A stretch of 64,000 bases of DNA. Origin: Owenia fusiformis (lineage: Eukaryota; Annelida; Polychaeta; Sabellida; Oweniidae). The stretch covers positions 16,248,348-16,312,347 of the forward strand of contig CAIIXF020000006.1 in assembly GCA_903813345.2 (NCBI GenBank). Reading direction: 5' to 3'. Numbering within the stretch: the stretch's first letter is position 1; each line of letters opens with the position of its first letter. The translations under genes were made by a program, and so were the position numbers. Of this stretch, positions 46,671 through 57,423 are shown piece by piece. The notes under the pieces are model-generated. The model did not search any database. It was not told the DNA's origin and saw nothing but the letters and a program-made list of their open reading frames with translations.

Positions 46671-47832
46671 TGTTTCAGGGATATATGTTGACCTTGTGGA
46701 ATATGAGAAATATTCACTATTATGAAATGTTGAACTATTGGATAGAAGTTTTTCTTAATTTTTTTGTTTGTTAAAAAGTCATTTTAGAAGAACCCACTTA
46801 CTTACTTACTTATTGTCTCTCTAATATTCAAAACTAATATTTTCATGAAAATTGTGACCTACTTTTTTGTTACTTCAATGTGAACTAAATGATTAAAAGT
46901 AAATAAATAATGGCCTGATATCTTATGTGAGATACCCTGGTATAACTGAGAACTTTGGACTGCTATAGTCTACCACATGGATGTTTTTGTGTTGTTAGTT
47001 TTGAGATAATTGTACAGAATAAAACAAGAATCTAAAAATGTTTCAAACAAAGAAAAAGGTAAGGATTTTGAAATTTGATCTGGCTTGAAATCTGAAAAAC
47101 TGATCTCATCTATAGATGTCATTGACAAATATTCAGATACTATCATTACATGCTAAATCATCCAGGTATGATGTGTGAGTGGTAAAACAAAATATCAGAC
47201 TAGATATCATTTTTACACGATGTGTGCAAAATATTGTCTAGATATAATTTTACATGGTGTGTGCAATTTAGCAAAATATTGTCTAGATATCATTGCTATA
47301 TAATATTTTTGTTATATATTGACCAGAGAAAAAGTTTAATGAAATGGCAATATGAATATTCATATGATAAGTACATACATATTTAATTTCATCTGATCAA
47401 ATTAAGAAAAGGTCATTGTGTCAGCCAGTGTATCAAACAACAGTTTGTCAGATTTAGGATAACCAGGATCCAAAAATTGGCAAGGCAAATTTAGATAGGC
47501 AATGTAATAGTTAACGAGTAATATTATACTTCTATGGACAGTTTAGTCAGTCCCTTGTCTAAAAATAATCTTTTTTCTTTGAAATGGTCTGACGAGATCC
47601 TCACCTACCTCATAGATCCACAGCTTATTAAAAGTATATGGTATATAATAGTCATGCTCCTCACCATGTGTTTGTAATAGATTTAACTGCTTTATTTGGA
47701 TGTTTCCTTTTCATGAATATTGAATATATCACATGTTAAAAATGTGATTCTATGAAAATATGAATGCGCAAAAATATGTAATTTATTTTAGGAATGTTTA
47801 TAGCTTCATGACGATTGAACATATATTTTCAG
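46671..47832. other. End of the RGS intron
   Basis: AT-rich intron ending TATATTTTCAG at 47832. Nothing else recognised. Confidence 0.45.
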
Positions 47833-47915
47833 GAAAAACCCTCAGGAAAGAGTTCACTGGGCTTTGAAAGTGAAGAGGAAAAGTTGAAAGCAAGAAAAGC
47901 CAAGAAGTCGAGTCT
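47833..47915 (+). CDS. RGS3-like gene, small Lys/Glu-rich exon
   Basis: An 83-bp exon with acceptor TTTTCAG|GAA and donor TCT|GTGAGT. It encodes EKPSGKSSLGFESEEEKLKA and RKAKKSS and leaves two bases (CT) that the next exon completes as a Leu codon. Charged and probably disordered, linking the N-terminal region to the membrane-targeting helix. Its inclusion is supported by good splice sites and by phases matching both neighbours. The sequence itself is too short and simple for similarity. Confidence 0.65.
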
Positions 47916-48764
47916 GTGAGTATATTACTAGGTGCTTTCACATAAGGAAAAATCAAATCTGCATGCTAACAAAATGTGTCAATGCATATTATGTATTGTA
48001 TTTACATTTGGGAGTAAATGTATAATTTTTTAATTTTCAATTTGTGTATCATATTTACTGCTTTGAACTTTTGTTGTCTGTAAACATATACTTTTAAAAA
48101 CATACTAAACTTTAAATGATTTTTATCAATATGTATATATGAATATCATGTGAGTGCATAAGCAAGGTAAATACATGTAGGTGCCTTGCAATGAATTATA
48201 AGAAAATTAAACAATATAGACACAAGAATTTTTTCTGAAAATCGTTAAACTGCTCCCTGATCTAGCACTCTATGAAAAAATCTAATATTCACCAGGTCAT
48301 TTTTCATATTTCATTGACGTTTAAATAAGTATGTGAATTAATATATTGTCCTTGTTATTTGTCTTTCAAGATAAAAGAGGAGTTGATCAATTCTGAGATT
48401 TAGGGTTTGAATATGTAATAGGAAGTTTCACATATAAAATATAAGTTTTTTGTCATTGGCTTGTTTCCTTTAGTATTGTGAATTAATTAAAAACATACTC
48501 TAATATTGTCATGGAGCAATTCTACAAAGGATAAGTTATTTTCATGAATCATAATACAGAGTAATAATCTAGTGAACACCACTGATCAAGTGTTCAAAGG
48601 TGACATGTGTTCATAAAAGACAAGTCCCCTTTAAGACAGCTTTTACTTTTTATGTACATGATATTTTGATTAAAACCTGTATATAAAAATCACTGAAATG
48701 GCAATTAAAATCATGCAACTTACATAAACTGTTTGAGCATGAATTGTATTTCTTTGTTTTTCAG
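47916..48764. other. RGS intron
   Basis: Begins GTGAGT, ends TTTGTTTTTCAG. No internal feature recognised. Confidence 0.6.
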
Positions 48765-48928
48765 AGCAAAGGATGTGAAAGACAAATTGGCATTCTTAAG
48801 GCGAAGACACACAGATACAGCTCTGAGTAGTACAGCAGAAAAATTGGTGAATGCTGACAAAAATAAACTTGATAGTAATTCAGTGATGTCGTGGAACAAA
48901 ACATTTGATGCACTCCTATCAGATAAAT
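48765..48928 (+). CDS. RGS3-like gene, amphipathic helix and start of RGS domain
   Basis: A 164-bp exon. The residues AKDVKDKLAFLRRRHTD match the K-x-KLGFLRRR amphipathic N-terminal helix that anchors short RGS3/R4 proteins at the plasma membrane. A spacer follows, then SVMSWNKTFDALLSDK, the first helix of the RGS domain. The acceptor at 48764 is chosen over one two bases later because only it restores a Leu codon with the preceding CT. Donor AAAT|GTAAGA leaves one base (T), which with GC of the next exon gives Cys. Reading past the donor meets a stop within a few codons. Confidence 0.9.
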
Positions 48929-49410
48929 GTAAGATACTTTAGATTTAACCCTCCTCCCTTCCAACCAGAAAATTATCCTTAGTAAGAAGTACAATTGAGG
49001 AGAAACATTTATGTTATTTTAAAAGTAAATGCTATTTACAAATACTAAATAGTGGTTGAATCCCTTTTCACACAAGATAGTACAGATAAAAATGTATTTA
49101 TATACTCTCTTAACCTTCCAATGCATGACTTGAGATGTTAAACCCAAAAGGCATATTCAAACTTTCAATTTGAGCTTGTTATGTCACCACCACAACTTGT
49201 GACATATTCATAATTTAAAGTCTCCAACTTTTTTGTGAGGGTGGTTGGTTGTTGGTGTTCGGTGTTTCGTGGTTGGTGTGTGGCATTCAGCTTGTAACAA
49301 ATAGCAAGTTGTGATGTTTTGCATGTTAATGCCTTATTATTCAGAGATGAAAATATACATTCAGTCATCTCACACCACTTTGATTTTTAATTCAAGTTTT
49401 AAATTTTCAG
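48929..49410. other. RGS intron with a dispersed-repeat copy
   Basis: Contains the GGTTGGTTGTTGGTGTTCGG repeat and CTTGTAACAAATAGCAAG core (49240-49330), and ends AAATTTTCAG. Confidence 0.6.
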
Positions 49411-49574
49411 GCGGCTTAGATTTGTTCCGGAAGTTTCTCCAGACAGAGTTTAGTGAAGAAAACATCGAGTTCTGGATTGCGTGTGAGGAGTATCGTGAAA
49501 TAAAGGACTCCAAACTCATCCCAACTGCCAATATTATATACAGTGATTACGTTGCGGTGCAGGCACCCCGTGAG
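49411..49574 (+). CDS. RGS3-like gene, RGS domain core
   Basis: A 164-bp exon giving GLDLFRKFLQTEFSEENIEF, WIACEEYREIKDSKLIPTAN and IIYSDYVAVQAPRE. The SEENIEFW motif holds the Glu-Asn pair that contacts switch regions of G-alpha in R4 RGS proteins and stabilises the transition state of GTP hydrolysis. The protein is expected to act as a GTPase-accelerating protein for Gi/Gq alpha subunits at the plasma membrane. Donor GAG|GTAAAC. Confidence 0.95.
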
Positions 49575-49991
49575 GTAAACATCCCATGATATTTACATTC
49601 AAGGGTGGTATCCTATAGATTTTGGCCCTTCAATCTACATGTATTACAATACTGTGTGTTATGCCCTGATGGTACCAGAATTTGATAATACTAAAGAATT
49701 ATAGAACGTAAGAACATAATATAAATGGGCTTTTAATCCCTTGAATCTCTCCCATGTAATGTTAATGCACATTTCATGTTGAACATAGTTTCTTTCTCAA
49801 TGGATGAAATTACATATCTTTGGTCCATTAGGGAAATTGTAAACTTTCATACATACTTACCATTCTTGTTCTCGTTTCGTGTTTTTCCATAATGTACACT
49901 TTATTTTGCATGTGTAAAATGTTTAATTTTAGAGTGATCATTTCGTAATCATGTCTCATTGTGATGTCATTTTGTAAACTATATTTTCCAG
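49575..49991. other. RGS intron
   Basis: Begins GTAAAC, ends ATATTTTCCAG. Nothing else recognised. Confidence 0.6.
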
Positions 49992-50183
49992 GTCAACTTA
50001 GATTCCAAAACACGAACTATCACAATCTCTAATATGGAAGCTCCGGATCGACTAACGTTTGATATAGCGCAAAAGCGGATCCAAGCTTTAATGGAGAAGG
50101 ATTCGTATCCACGATTTTTACGATCGGAGGTTTATCAGAAACTCTTAGCTGAACACAAGGATAAATTAGTCAAGGAGATATGA
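49992..50183 (+). CDS. RGS3-like gene, end of RGS domain and stop
   Basis: A 192-bp terminal coding exon: [15 protein letters not shown], then [41 protein letters not shown] and TGA at 50181-50183. The contact residues of R4 domains are kept: Asn of VNLDS, and the Leu, Asp and Arg around [10 protein letters not shown]. [19 protein letters not shown] is nearly identical to the RGS3-type motif. There is little C-terminal extension, as in RGS3. The five exons give 402 residues. Stop-to-stop distance to the convergent ACADL gene is about 5 kb. Confidence 0.95.
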   Translation, partial: VNLDSKTRTITISNMEAPDRLTFDIAQKRIQALMEKDSYPRFLRSEVYQKLLAEHKDKLVKEI

Positions 50184-51179
50184 TACTGTGTTCTATTTAG
50201 TGTTAAATTTAGAAATAATTTATTGATAGATGGCTATACTCTACATGTGTTTTTACGTATAGTAATGACTCCAGACGCCAATAGGTGGCGCTGCAATGAC
50301 GATAATGGCCCCATAGGCAGGGAGGGACTCAGTAGGATAGCTACCAAAGTAGGAGGAGAGTGAATAGAAACACCAATAGATATGTGAACTGGATTTCATA
50401 CATCTCTCCATGCAACAGGTAGGGGAGAAGTCTTGATGATTACAACAAGATGTACAAGAAAGTTGTGAAAGTTGTGAAAGTGCGTCGTCCACTTTGTCTA
50501 ACCTCAGTGACGATGTAAGATATTTACTACAGTACAGTATCAGTGGATATCTTATTTATTGCATTGAGGTATACACATTATAATGACCTTTAAAATGGTG
50601 TATAGCTCTATGAACCATGCATATCCTTAAAGTGACAATGCAAGCAGAGACTTTACATAACTAAAGTATGTCATTTTGTTCATGCATTGAGAAAAGCAGG
50701 GATATAACCCTTTAAGTGACAATGTAATGTAGTCTTGAGGTGATAAGCATTACGTATTGTTTGTGCATCAAAGACAACAGTGGAAGTGTGCTTAGTTTAA
50801 ACCTGAAAGTGTTGGATAGTAGTAAGCATACATACAGTTTCTTGCACATTATTCAAGTGATGATGCCATTTCGACATAATCGGATTAATATGAATGATTA
50901 TTTCACGAATATGCCTGGATAATAACATGGAGAAACAGGTCTATCCGCCAATCACCTCTCTCATTAATAATATGACAAGAGGCTGAAGGGTAATCTTACA
51001 TTTCACAAATACTGATGATTCCTTTGGCATCACCATCATTGGGGAGATTAAGAATGGACCAGAAAAAAGATTAATGGTTAAGATGGTCATGATCTCACCT
51101 CATCAGTGTCATTAATTTGCTGACTGTGTCTTGACTGAAGTTGAGGTTTGAAAGTAGCTTGCTTCAATGAATGAACATA
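50184..51179. other. 3' side of the RGS gene, probable 3' UTR
   Basis: Starts directly after the RGS stop. No convincing AATAAA lies close to the stop, so the transcript end cannot be placed. Open frames here have no motif. Confidence 0.4.
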
Positions 51180-52310
51180 AAAATGATGTCAGTGCTGTGA
51201 GTATTGATGTCAGGATTGTGATGTCAGCTCCTCACAAGGGAGTGATGTCAATGCCTCACTAGGAAAATGAGGTCACTTCCTCACTTGAAGATTCATGCAA
51301 GTGATGTTACGCCTCACATGGATATTAATTAAGCTATTGATAAAGAAGGATGGTAATGCCAAAAATACACAGAGATTTCAATCCCTCATATTGACAATGA
51401 TGGCAATAATGGTGTCATGTGATGTCATAGCCTTATATGGATAGTCATATATTGTGTGTTGTGTTCAACACATTGTTTTAAGGAGACTGATGTCTATACC
51501 TCATATGAATAGTGATGTCAGTGCCTATTGTGAATGTCAATATCTCTTATTATGAATTATGATGCCAGAACTGTCAACGTACCTCCATTCTCCAATATAC
51601 ATTTATGTATAGATAAGCATTTTATGTGAATAGTGTACTGTTGTTTTACCTCAAAACTGTGTACCTCCACACCCACAGTCTTGAGGTAAGACAATGAATA
51701 GTGCTGCCTCTCATAGGTGAACTGATGCCATTGTTTTACTTTACAATGAAAAACATGATGTTCTACATCTTGGATGCTCGTTTGAGTCAAGATGCACAAT
51801 TCTGTTGATGAGAGAAACTTGATGACTCAACTAAAATTGTGATGTTATCATGTATGACTGTGTCCTCAATTTTCATAATCTTGAACAGTCTCATCATCTG
51901 GAACTTTGTCATAATCTGGAACTCTGGCATCATTTGAAACTGTGTCATCAGTCACCATATGTAACTGTGTCATCATTTTGAAATGTCTCACCCTCTAATA
52001 CTGTCATCATCTGGTACTAGATGGCATTATCTACCACTATGACACCTTGCACTATGTCATCACCTTCAACTGTGACATCATTTGAAACTGTGTCATCATC
52101 CAGAACTGTGTCATCAATCATCATCTGGAAGATTGTCATCATCTAGAACTGTCACATCATTTGAAACCTGTGTGATCATCTGGAACTGTGTTATCAATCA
52201 TGATCTGGAAGATTGCCATCATCTAGAATTGTGACATCATTTGAAATTATGTCATCATTTAGAACTGTGACATCATTTGAAATTGTGTCATCATCTGGAA
52301 CTCATAGTAG
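51180..52310. repeat. Degenerate GTGATGTCA / TGTCATCATYTGGAA repeats
   Basis: From 51180 to about 51560 GTGATGTCA-like phrases recur every 20-50 bases. From about 51870 to 52310 the inverse sense appears as roughly 20 imperfect copies of a 20-22-bp unit, TGTCATCATCTGGAACTG. Copies are diverged, so this is an old array. Confidence 0.65.
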
Positions 52311-52378
52311 AAACAAAGTTCAAAGTGAACATTTCTAATGAATTGAATTGGTAACCATGACAACCGCTTGTGTCACTA

Positions 52379-52615
52379 CAGTTGGGGACATAAATAAATG
52401 ACAGGTGGATTTGCTGAAGTGAGGATTTCCCATGTTAAAAATAAGAGAATTTACAAGAGGCCATAAATCAGTGGATGAGATTATACAAAATGTAAAATAT
52501 ACAAATTTTAAGGGATATGTATCTAGACAATATTGGAAATTATGGGCTTTCAGACCACCATAATTAGGAAATGGTGATCGAAAATCGACCTGTCATTTAT
52601 TTTTGTCCCCAACTG
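52379..52615. mobile_element. Mariner-like MITE
   Basis: Ends CAGTTGGGGACATAAATAAA + TGACAGGT and its near-exact inverse, flanked by TA at 52377-52378 and 52616-52617. 237 bp, no coding. CAGTTGGGGACA ends with a TA target fit Tc1/mariner. Confidence 0.85.
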
Positions 52616-52617
52616 TA

Positions 52618-53700
52618 TGGAAGTAAAGGATAAATAAAACAGACTAGTTTACAAACAATGAGGGTTGACTCCCAGAATTAACCTGGTACCTGGAAGTGAG
52701 GAATTCTGGGAGAAGTCCTCACTCTTTAGGTCAATTATATATGCATTTGAGACCATTGAGAGTACCTGGTGTACCATAGAGATGAAACAATGTGTTATGA
52801 ATGCATATTTAATAGGATTATAAATACATAGGGTTATTTGAATTATTTTGTTATTATTGAATATTTACATTATTACTATTCAATGTTCAATCAGTAGATC
52901 TTCCATATTTTTATGTTAAACCACTATTGAAATGTTTAAGTAATGCAGTAAACATTATTTCAGTGGTGCATTGATATACAAAATTTGCACTGGCCAATGT
53001 TAATGTATATAATAGAAACTTGGTCTTGGTCAGGTGATTTTGTATTTCAGTGGGCCAATATTGTTATGCATACTTGTGCAACAGATTCTTATGAATGATG
53101 TCAGCAGGGGGTTTCATAATTTTCTATTTTTCATAATCAATTTTAAGGAAATTATGTTGATCTTTAATATACAAGTAGGTCATTGCTTAACCCGTAGATA
53201 TCAGTGACAGAAAAATTTGGTAAAAAACAAACAAAAACAAAATCAAACACCAAATTTGCTAGAAACCAGAATTTAATAAACACCAGGTTAAAGCATAGAT
53301 TTTCATTGATTAAATAGTTCATATATGTTTCGTTGATTCACAGGATTCCATTACACCAACATTTTGTAACACCAATATTTCATTTTATGTTGCCATCATT
53401 ATGAATTGTATGGGATAACTTGAATTAGGAATCCACAACATTTTAAATTCAAATTTTTACTGATAATTGAATTGATATTGTGAAATGTAGCTCAGTAGAT
53501 GATAGCATTGATCTTGGTGATTTCTAATTAGTTTAAACATATCAATGAATTAAATTGTTCCAACAAACAATTTCAAATGAAAAAATGTTCTTAACTAAAT
53601 TAACACAATGTAGTTTAAAATTTTCAAGACCAATATGAACATGTCTAACAAAGTATAAATTAAAAATAACTGTAGTTGGGATCTACCATCTTTACAAATC
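52618..53700. other. Intergenic, no gene seen
   Basis: AT-rich DNA between the two convergent genes without recognised coding segments. Confidence 0.4.
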
Positions 53701-53990
53701 TAGGTCCAAGGAGGATTGCCTCCCAGAATGCAATGTTGAAAATTATGAAAATGTCAGAATGTCGTTATTGTCTGACATTAAACTGGTTATAAATTCATAA
53801 TCAGCTATTCGCAAGATTCGCGCAAATATCTTGATAGATTCTTGTGTGTTTTGAATTTTCTCATTATGTAATAATTAAAAATTAAAAATTTGAAATGAAA
53901 ATCACAACATCCTTAAAGATCGGACTCATTGTTGGAAAATATTGAGATTGCATTCTGAGAGTCTATCCTCCTTGCCTTGGGTCTATCTTA
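53701..53990. mobile_element. MITE-like dispersed repeat
   Basis: GTCCAAGGAGGATTGCCTCC + CAGAATGCAATG on the left and the inverted GACCCAAGGCAAGGAGGATA + GACTCTCAGAATGCAATC on the right form an imperfect terminal repeat about 290 bp apart. A one-ended match occurs at 21680-21765 (CATTCTGGGAGCCAATCCTC). Confidence 0.55.
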
Positions 53991-54127
53991 CTGTCTTACA
54001 GATGATATGCAATGAAGTTATGTGAAAAATGATTACTAACTTTTGTGTCAGTCTATTACATATCACTTCATTGAATTTTTGGTGAGTGTTCATATTAGAA
54101 TGACAGTGTAACACAATGTAAATTGAT

Positions 54128-54415
54128 ATACCATAGGAAAGCTGAATCTTAAGATAAAGGTCTATGTTTACAGTGAAATATCATACGAAAGCTTAATCCT
54201 TAAGGAATGGTCTTTGTATACAGTGAAATATATTAAAACTAAATATTTGAATAAAGGTCATTGGGTATATCAGTACATAGGATAGCTTAATCCTTGATAA
54301 AGGAATTTGTGTATAGTGATATATCATATGAAAGCATAATCCTTAAATGAAGGTCTTTCTGTACAGTGATATATTATATGAAAGTTGAATATAAAGTAAA
54401 AGTCATTGTGTAAAA
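54128..54415. repeat. Degenerate ~57-bp tandem repeat
   Basis: Five diverged copies carrying CATAYGAAAGCTTAATCCTT, a WAAGGTCTTTGTRTACAGT block and GATATAT. Confidence 0.65.
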
Positions 54416-54744
54416 TATGTCTATATGGTAGGTACATTAATGTTTAGTACCTATATAAATAATAAAAAACAGGAAACTAGATCAAGTATAATATGAGATA
54501 TATTGTTAATAATTTTATTATACATATAAATTATTAGTTATAACTTAAATTGCATTGTTTCTGTTTATTATAATTGTCAAATCCACAATAGAAAGACAAT
54601 GGATCTCTGATGAAATGTTGATGTTAAAATATTCTATGATCGAGTTCAATGATTCAAGTCTCATCACAAAAAGTGAAGGATCTCATTATACTTTGTGATC
54701 TTACTGGTGAATTGCATGTCCATTTCCCTAAGTGTAGTTTAACT

Positions 54745-54929
54745 CAGGCCCATAGCCAGAATTTGCCAAGGGGTTCACTTTTTGTAAAATTCCAGGGGGG
54801 GTTCACTTGTGACAATTTTGGTCTAAAAATGGCCAAAATCACTTAAAAAGTGCTCAGAATGGTGAAAAACTGCATGATTTTGAAAGATTTTTAACTCAAA
54901 CCTATCGAACCCCCCTGGCTACGGGCCTG
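54745..54929. mobile_element. hAT-like MITE with 5-bp duplication TAACT
   Basis: Starts CAGGCCCATAGCCAGAATT and ends CCCTGGCTACGGGCCTG. TAACT lies directly outside both ends (54740-54744 and 54930-54934). Inverted-orientation sibling of 38761-38963. 185 bp. Confidence 0.85.
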
Positions 54930-55155
54930 TAACTCAAATCAATTCCTTCATTAATCTCCAATGAAGACAGTCTGATCAAATCTGTGAAGGTCAAAATAAT
55001 AATTTTCTATTCTGGTTTATATATAGGCGACCTTTAAATTGGGTTAATCTAAGATCAAGTCCTATTTGCATTTATAAACCGTCCCTAGGAAAACTCAAAG
55101 AGCATAGAAAGATTCTAATTATCCACCCGAGTGATTGTTCGATCTCACTCTACGA

Positions 55156-55161
55156 TTTATT
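55156..55161 (-). promoter_or_regulatory. Candidate poly(A) signal AATAAA
   Basis: On the minus strand AATAAA begins two bases after the ACADL stop codon (TGA-GA-AATAAA). It is the only canonical hexamer immediately downstream. If used, the 3' UTR would be only about 20-30 bases, so a further downstream signal is also possible. Confidence 0.35.
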
Positions 55162-55163
55162 TC

Positions 55164-55341
55164 TCATGATTTAGTGATTTGTCTGCCGATAAGTTCTTTC
55201 ATGATTTCATTGGTCCCTGCGTAGATTGGTTGAACACGGGCATCAACAAAGGCACGACTTATTGGGTATTCCCACATATAACCCCAGCCTCCATGTAGTT
55301 GAACACAAGCGTACGCCACTCTGTTCTGAAGGTCTGTACAC
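55164..55341 (-). CDS. ACADL: Long-chain acyl-CoA dehydrogenase, last exon
   Basis: Mitochondrial flavoenzyme introducing the 2,3-double bond in long-chain acyl-CoA, passing electrons to ETF. This exon completes the Trp of KYW and gives CTDLQNRVAYACVQLHGGWG, YMWEYPISRAFVDARVQPIY and AGTNEIMKELIGRQITKS, then TGA. QLHGGWGYMWEYPISRAFVD fits the second acyl-CoA dehydrogenase signature (Q-x2-G-G-x-G-Y-x2-E-x4-R-x3-D). The residue before GTNE is Ala; medium-chain enzymes have their catalytic Glu there, whereas LCAD has a small residue. That supports ACADL, not ACADM. Acceptor CCATCCAG|G agrees in phase with the previous exon. Confidence 0.95.
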
Positions 55342-55602
55342 CTGGATGGAATAAACCAATGCTTAAAACAAAGACTGGAACCATACATTCTATGAGAACT
55401 CAGAAATGAATAAATAGGCTGAGTTAGTTATTGCATCTGTAGCAATTGTTACACTTTTGTAACAATTTGCAATAAATTAGTTATCTCACTTACATAGACA
55501 TTTAAGTTTTAACGGATTTTGATTTTTGAACAAGTTCTAGTTTAATTTCTTAAAAATGAAAAATTGGAAAAAATTTGTTTTTTACTAAATATGAATTGTT
55601 AC
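55342..55602. other. ACADL intron with a dispersed-repeat core
   Basis: Contains GTAGCAATTGTTACACTTTT + GTAACAATTTGC (55446-55475), the core of the dispersed family. Confidence 0.6.
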
Positions 55603-55730
55603 CAATATTTAGCCATAGATGCAGTTTGTGGGTCCAGGCCCTTTTCAAGGTGTATTCTCATACAGTTATCAACAAATGCTCGCCCAACACATATCTCTGT
55701 CTTAAGTTCTGCTAACTTGTGCTGAACCGT
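55603..55730 (-). CDS. ACADL: ACADL exon, C-terminal helical domain
   Basis: TVQHKLAELKTEICVGRAFV, DNCMRIHLEKGLDPQTASMA and KYW, ending in donor TG|GTAACA. TVQHKLAELKT and RAFVDNC are near-identical to vertebrate ACADL. These helices form the C-terminal four-helix bundle and tetramer interface of the family. 128 bp: 42 codons plus two bases. Confidence 0.95.
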
Positions 55731-55907
55731 CTGCAATAATATACATAGAAAGATGCAGAACAAAATGTTGGATAAGCAGCTTTCGGTACAACATTCCTAT
55801 TAAATTTTCACTTTATGCTTCCAATTTGGTAGAGTTGAAAAGTTGAGAATTTAAGTAGAGTGGAATGTTATCCAGGTAAGCAAAAATGTTACCTGTTATT
55901 TAATTAC
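55731..55907. other. ACADL intron
   Basis: Short intron between two ACADL exons. Minus-strand sequence begins GTAATT and ends ATTATTGCAG. Nothing else recognised. Confidence 0.6.
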
Positions 55908-55996
55908 CTGTAAATCAGCCACTGTTCTTTTAAAAGCTTTTCGTTCTTTTACATAATTTCTAGTTTCTTCAAACATCCACTCAGCATGTGCTACTC
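55908..55996 (-). CDS. ACADL: ACADL exon
   Basis: VAHAEWMFEETRNYVKERKA and FKRTVADLQ. MFEETRNYVKxRKAFxxTVAxLQ is a hallmark of ACADL; the Arg of ERKAF lies in the family's FAD-contacting segment. 89 bp: two bases completing Gly plus 29 codons. Minus-strand acceptor TGCTGTTTCAG|GA, donor CAG|GTAATT. The next intron on the gene's 5' side is almost entirely minisatellite. Confidence 0.95.
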
Positions 55997-56011
55997 CTGA
56001 AACAGCACAAT

Positions 56012-57423
56012 CAGATATGGTCAGAATATGGTAATACAACCAACTACCATGGTCAGAATATGGTAATGCAATCATCTAATATGGTCAGAATATGGTAATA
56101 CAACCAACTACCATGGTCAGAATATGGTAATGCAATCATCTAATATGGTCAGAATATGGTAATACAACCAACTACCATGGTCAGAATATGGTAAAGCATT
56201 AATGCAATCATCTAATATGGTCAGAATATGGTAATGCATTAATGCAATCATCTAATATGGTCAGAATATGGTAATGCATTAATGCAACCATCTAATATGG
56301 TAAGAATATGGTAATGCATTAATGCAATCATCTAATATGGTCATGCATTAATGCAATCATCTAATATGGTCAGAATATGGTAATGCATTAATGCAATCAT
56401 CTAATATGGTCAGAATATGGTAATACAACCAACTACCATGGTCAGAATATGGTAATGCAATCAACTAATATGGTCAGAATATGGTAATACCATAAACTAC
56501 TATGGATAGAATATGGTAATGCAATCAACTAATATGGTCAGAATATGGTAATACCATGAACTACTATGGATAGAATATGGTAATGCAATCAACTAATATG
56601 GTCAGAATATGGTAATACCATGAACTACTATGGATAGAATATGGTAATGCAATCAACTAATATGGTCAGAATATGGTAATACCATAAACTACTATGGATA
56701 GAATATGGTAATGCAATCAACTAATATGGTCAGAATATGGTAATACCATAAACTACTATGGATAGAATATGGTAATGCAATCAACTAATATGGTCAGAAT
56801 ATGGTAATACCATAAACTACTATGGATAGAATATGGTAATGCAATCAACTAATATGGTCAGAATATGGTAATACCATAAACTACTATGGATAGAATATGG
56901 TAATGCAATCAACTAATATGGTCAGAATATGGTGATACCATAAACTACTATGGATAGAATATGGTAATACAATCAACTAATATGGTCAGAATATGGTAAT
57001 ACCATAAACTACTATGGATAGAATATGGTAATACAATCAACTAATATGGTCAGAATATGGTAATACCATAAACTACTATGGATAGAATATGGTAATACAA
57101 TCAACTAATATGGTCAGAATATGGTAATACCATAAACTACTATGGATAGAATATGGTAATGCAATCAACTAATATGGTCAGAATATGGTAATACCATAAA
57201 CTACTATGGATAGAATATGGTAATACCATAAACTACTATGGATAGAATATGGTAATACCATAAACTACTATGGATAGAATATGGTAATACCATAAACTAC
57301 TATGGATAGAATATGGTAATACCATAAACTACTATGGATAGAATATGGTAATACCATAAACTACTATGGATAGAATATGGTAATACCATAAACTACCATG
57401 GTCAGAATATGGTAATACAATCA
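56012..57423. repeat. 32/64-bp minisatellite in ACADL intron
   Basis: Built from a 32-bp monomer in two versions, ACTAATATGGTCAGAATATG + GTAATGCAATCA and ACTACTATGGATAGAATATG + GTAATACCATAA. The left part uses ACTACCATGG variants. The middle (about 56490-57190) is a regular 64-bp dimer array. The right part (57200-57400) is the second monomer alone, so there is clear higher-order organisation. It begins about 15 bp from the ACADL exon. Confidence 0.95.

Noticed and set aside
48929-48942. Reading the RGS exon on to the stop at 48942
   Set aside because: A GTAAGA donor at 48929 joins in phase to the RGS core at 49411; read-through would truncate the domain.
50253-50492. Minus-strand Ser/Cys-rich frame after the RGS stop
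   Set aside because: Antisense to the probable 3' UTR, no motif.
56012-57423. CRISPR-like 32-bp repeats
   Set aside because: Head-to-tail tandem monomers without spacers, inside an animal intron.
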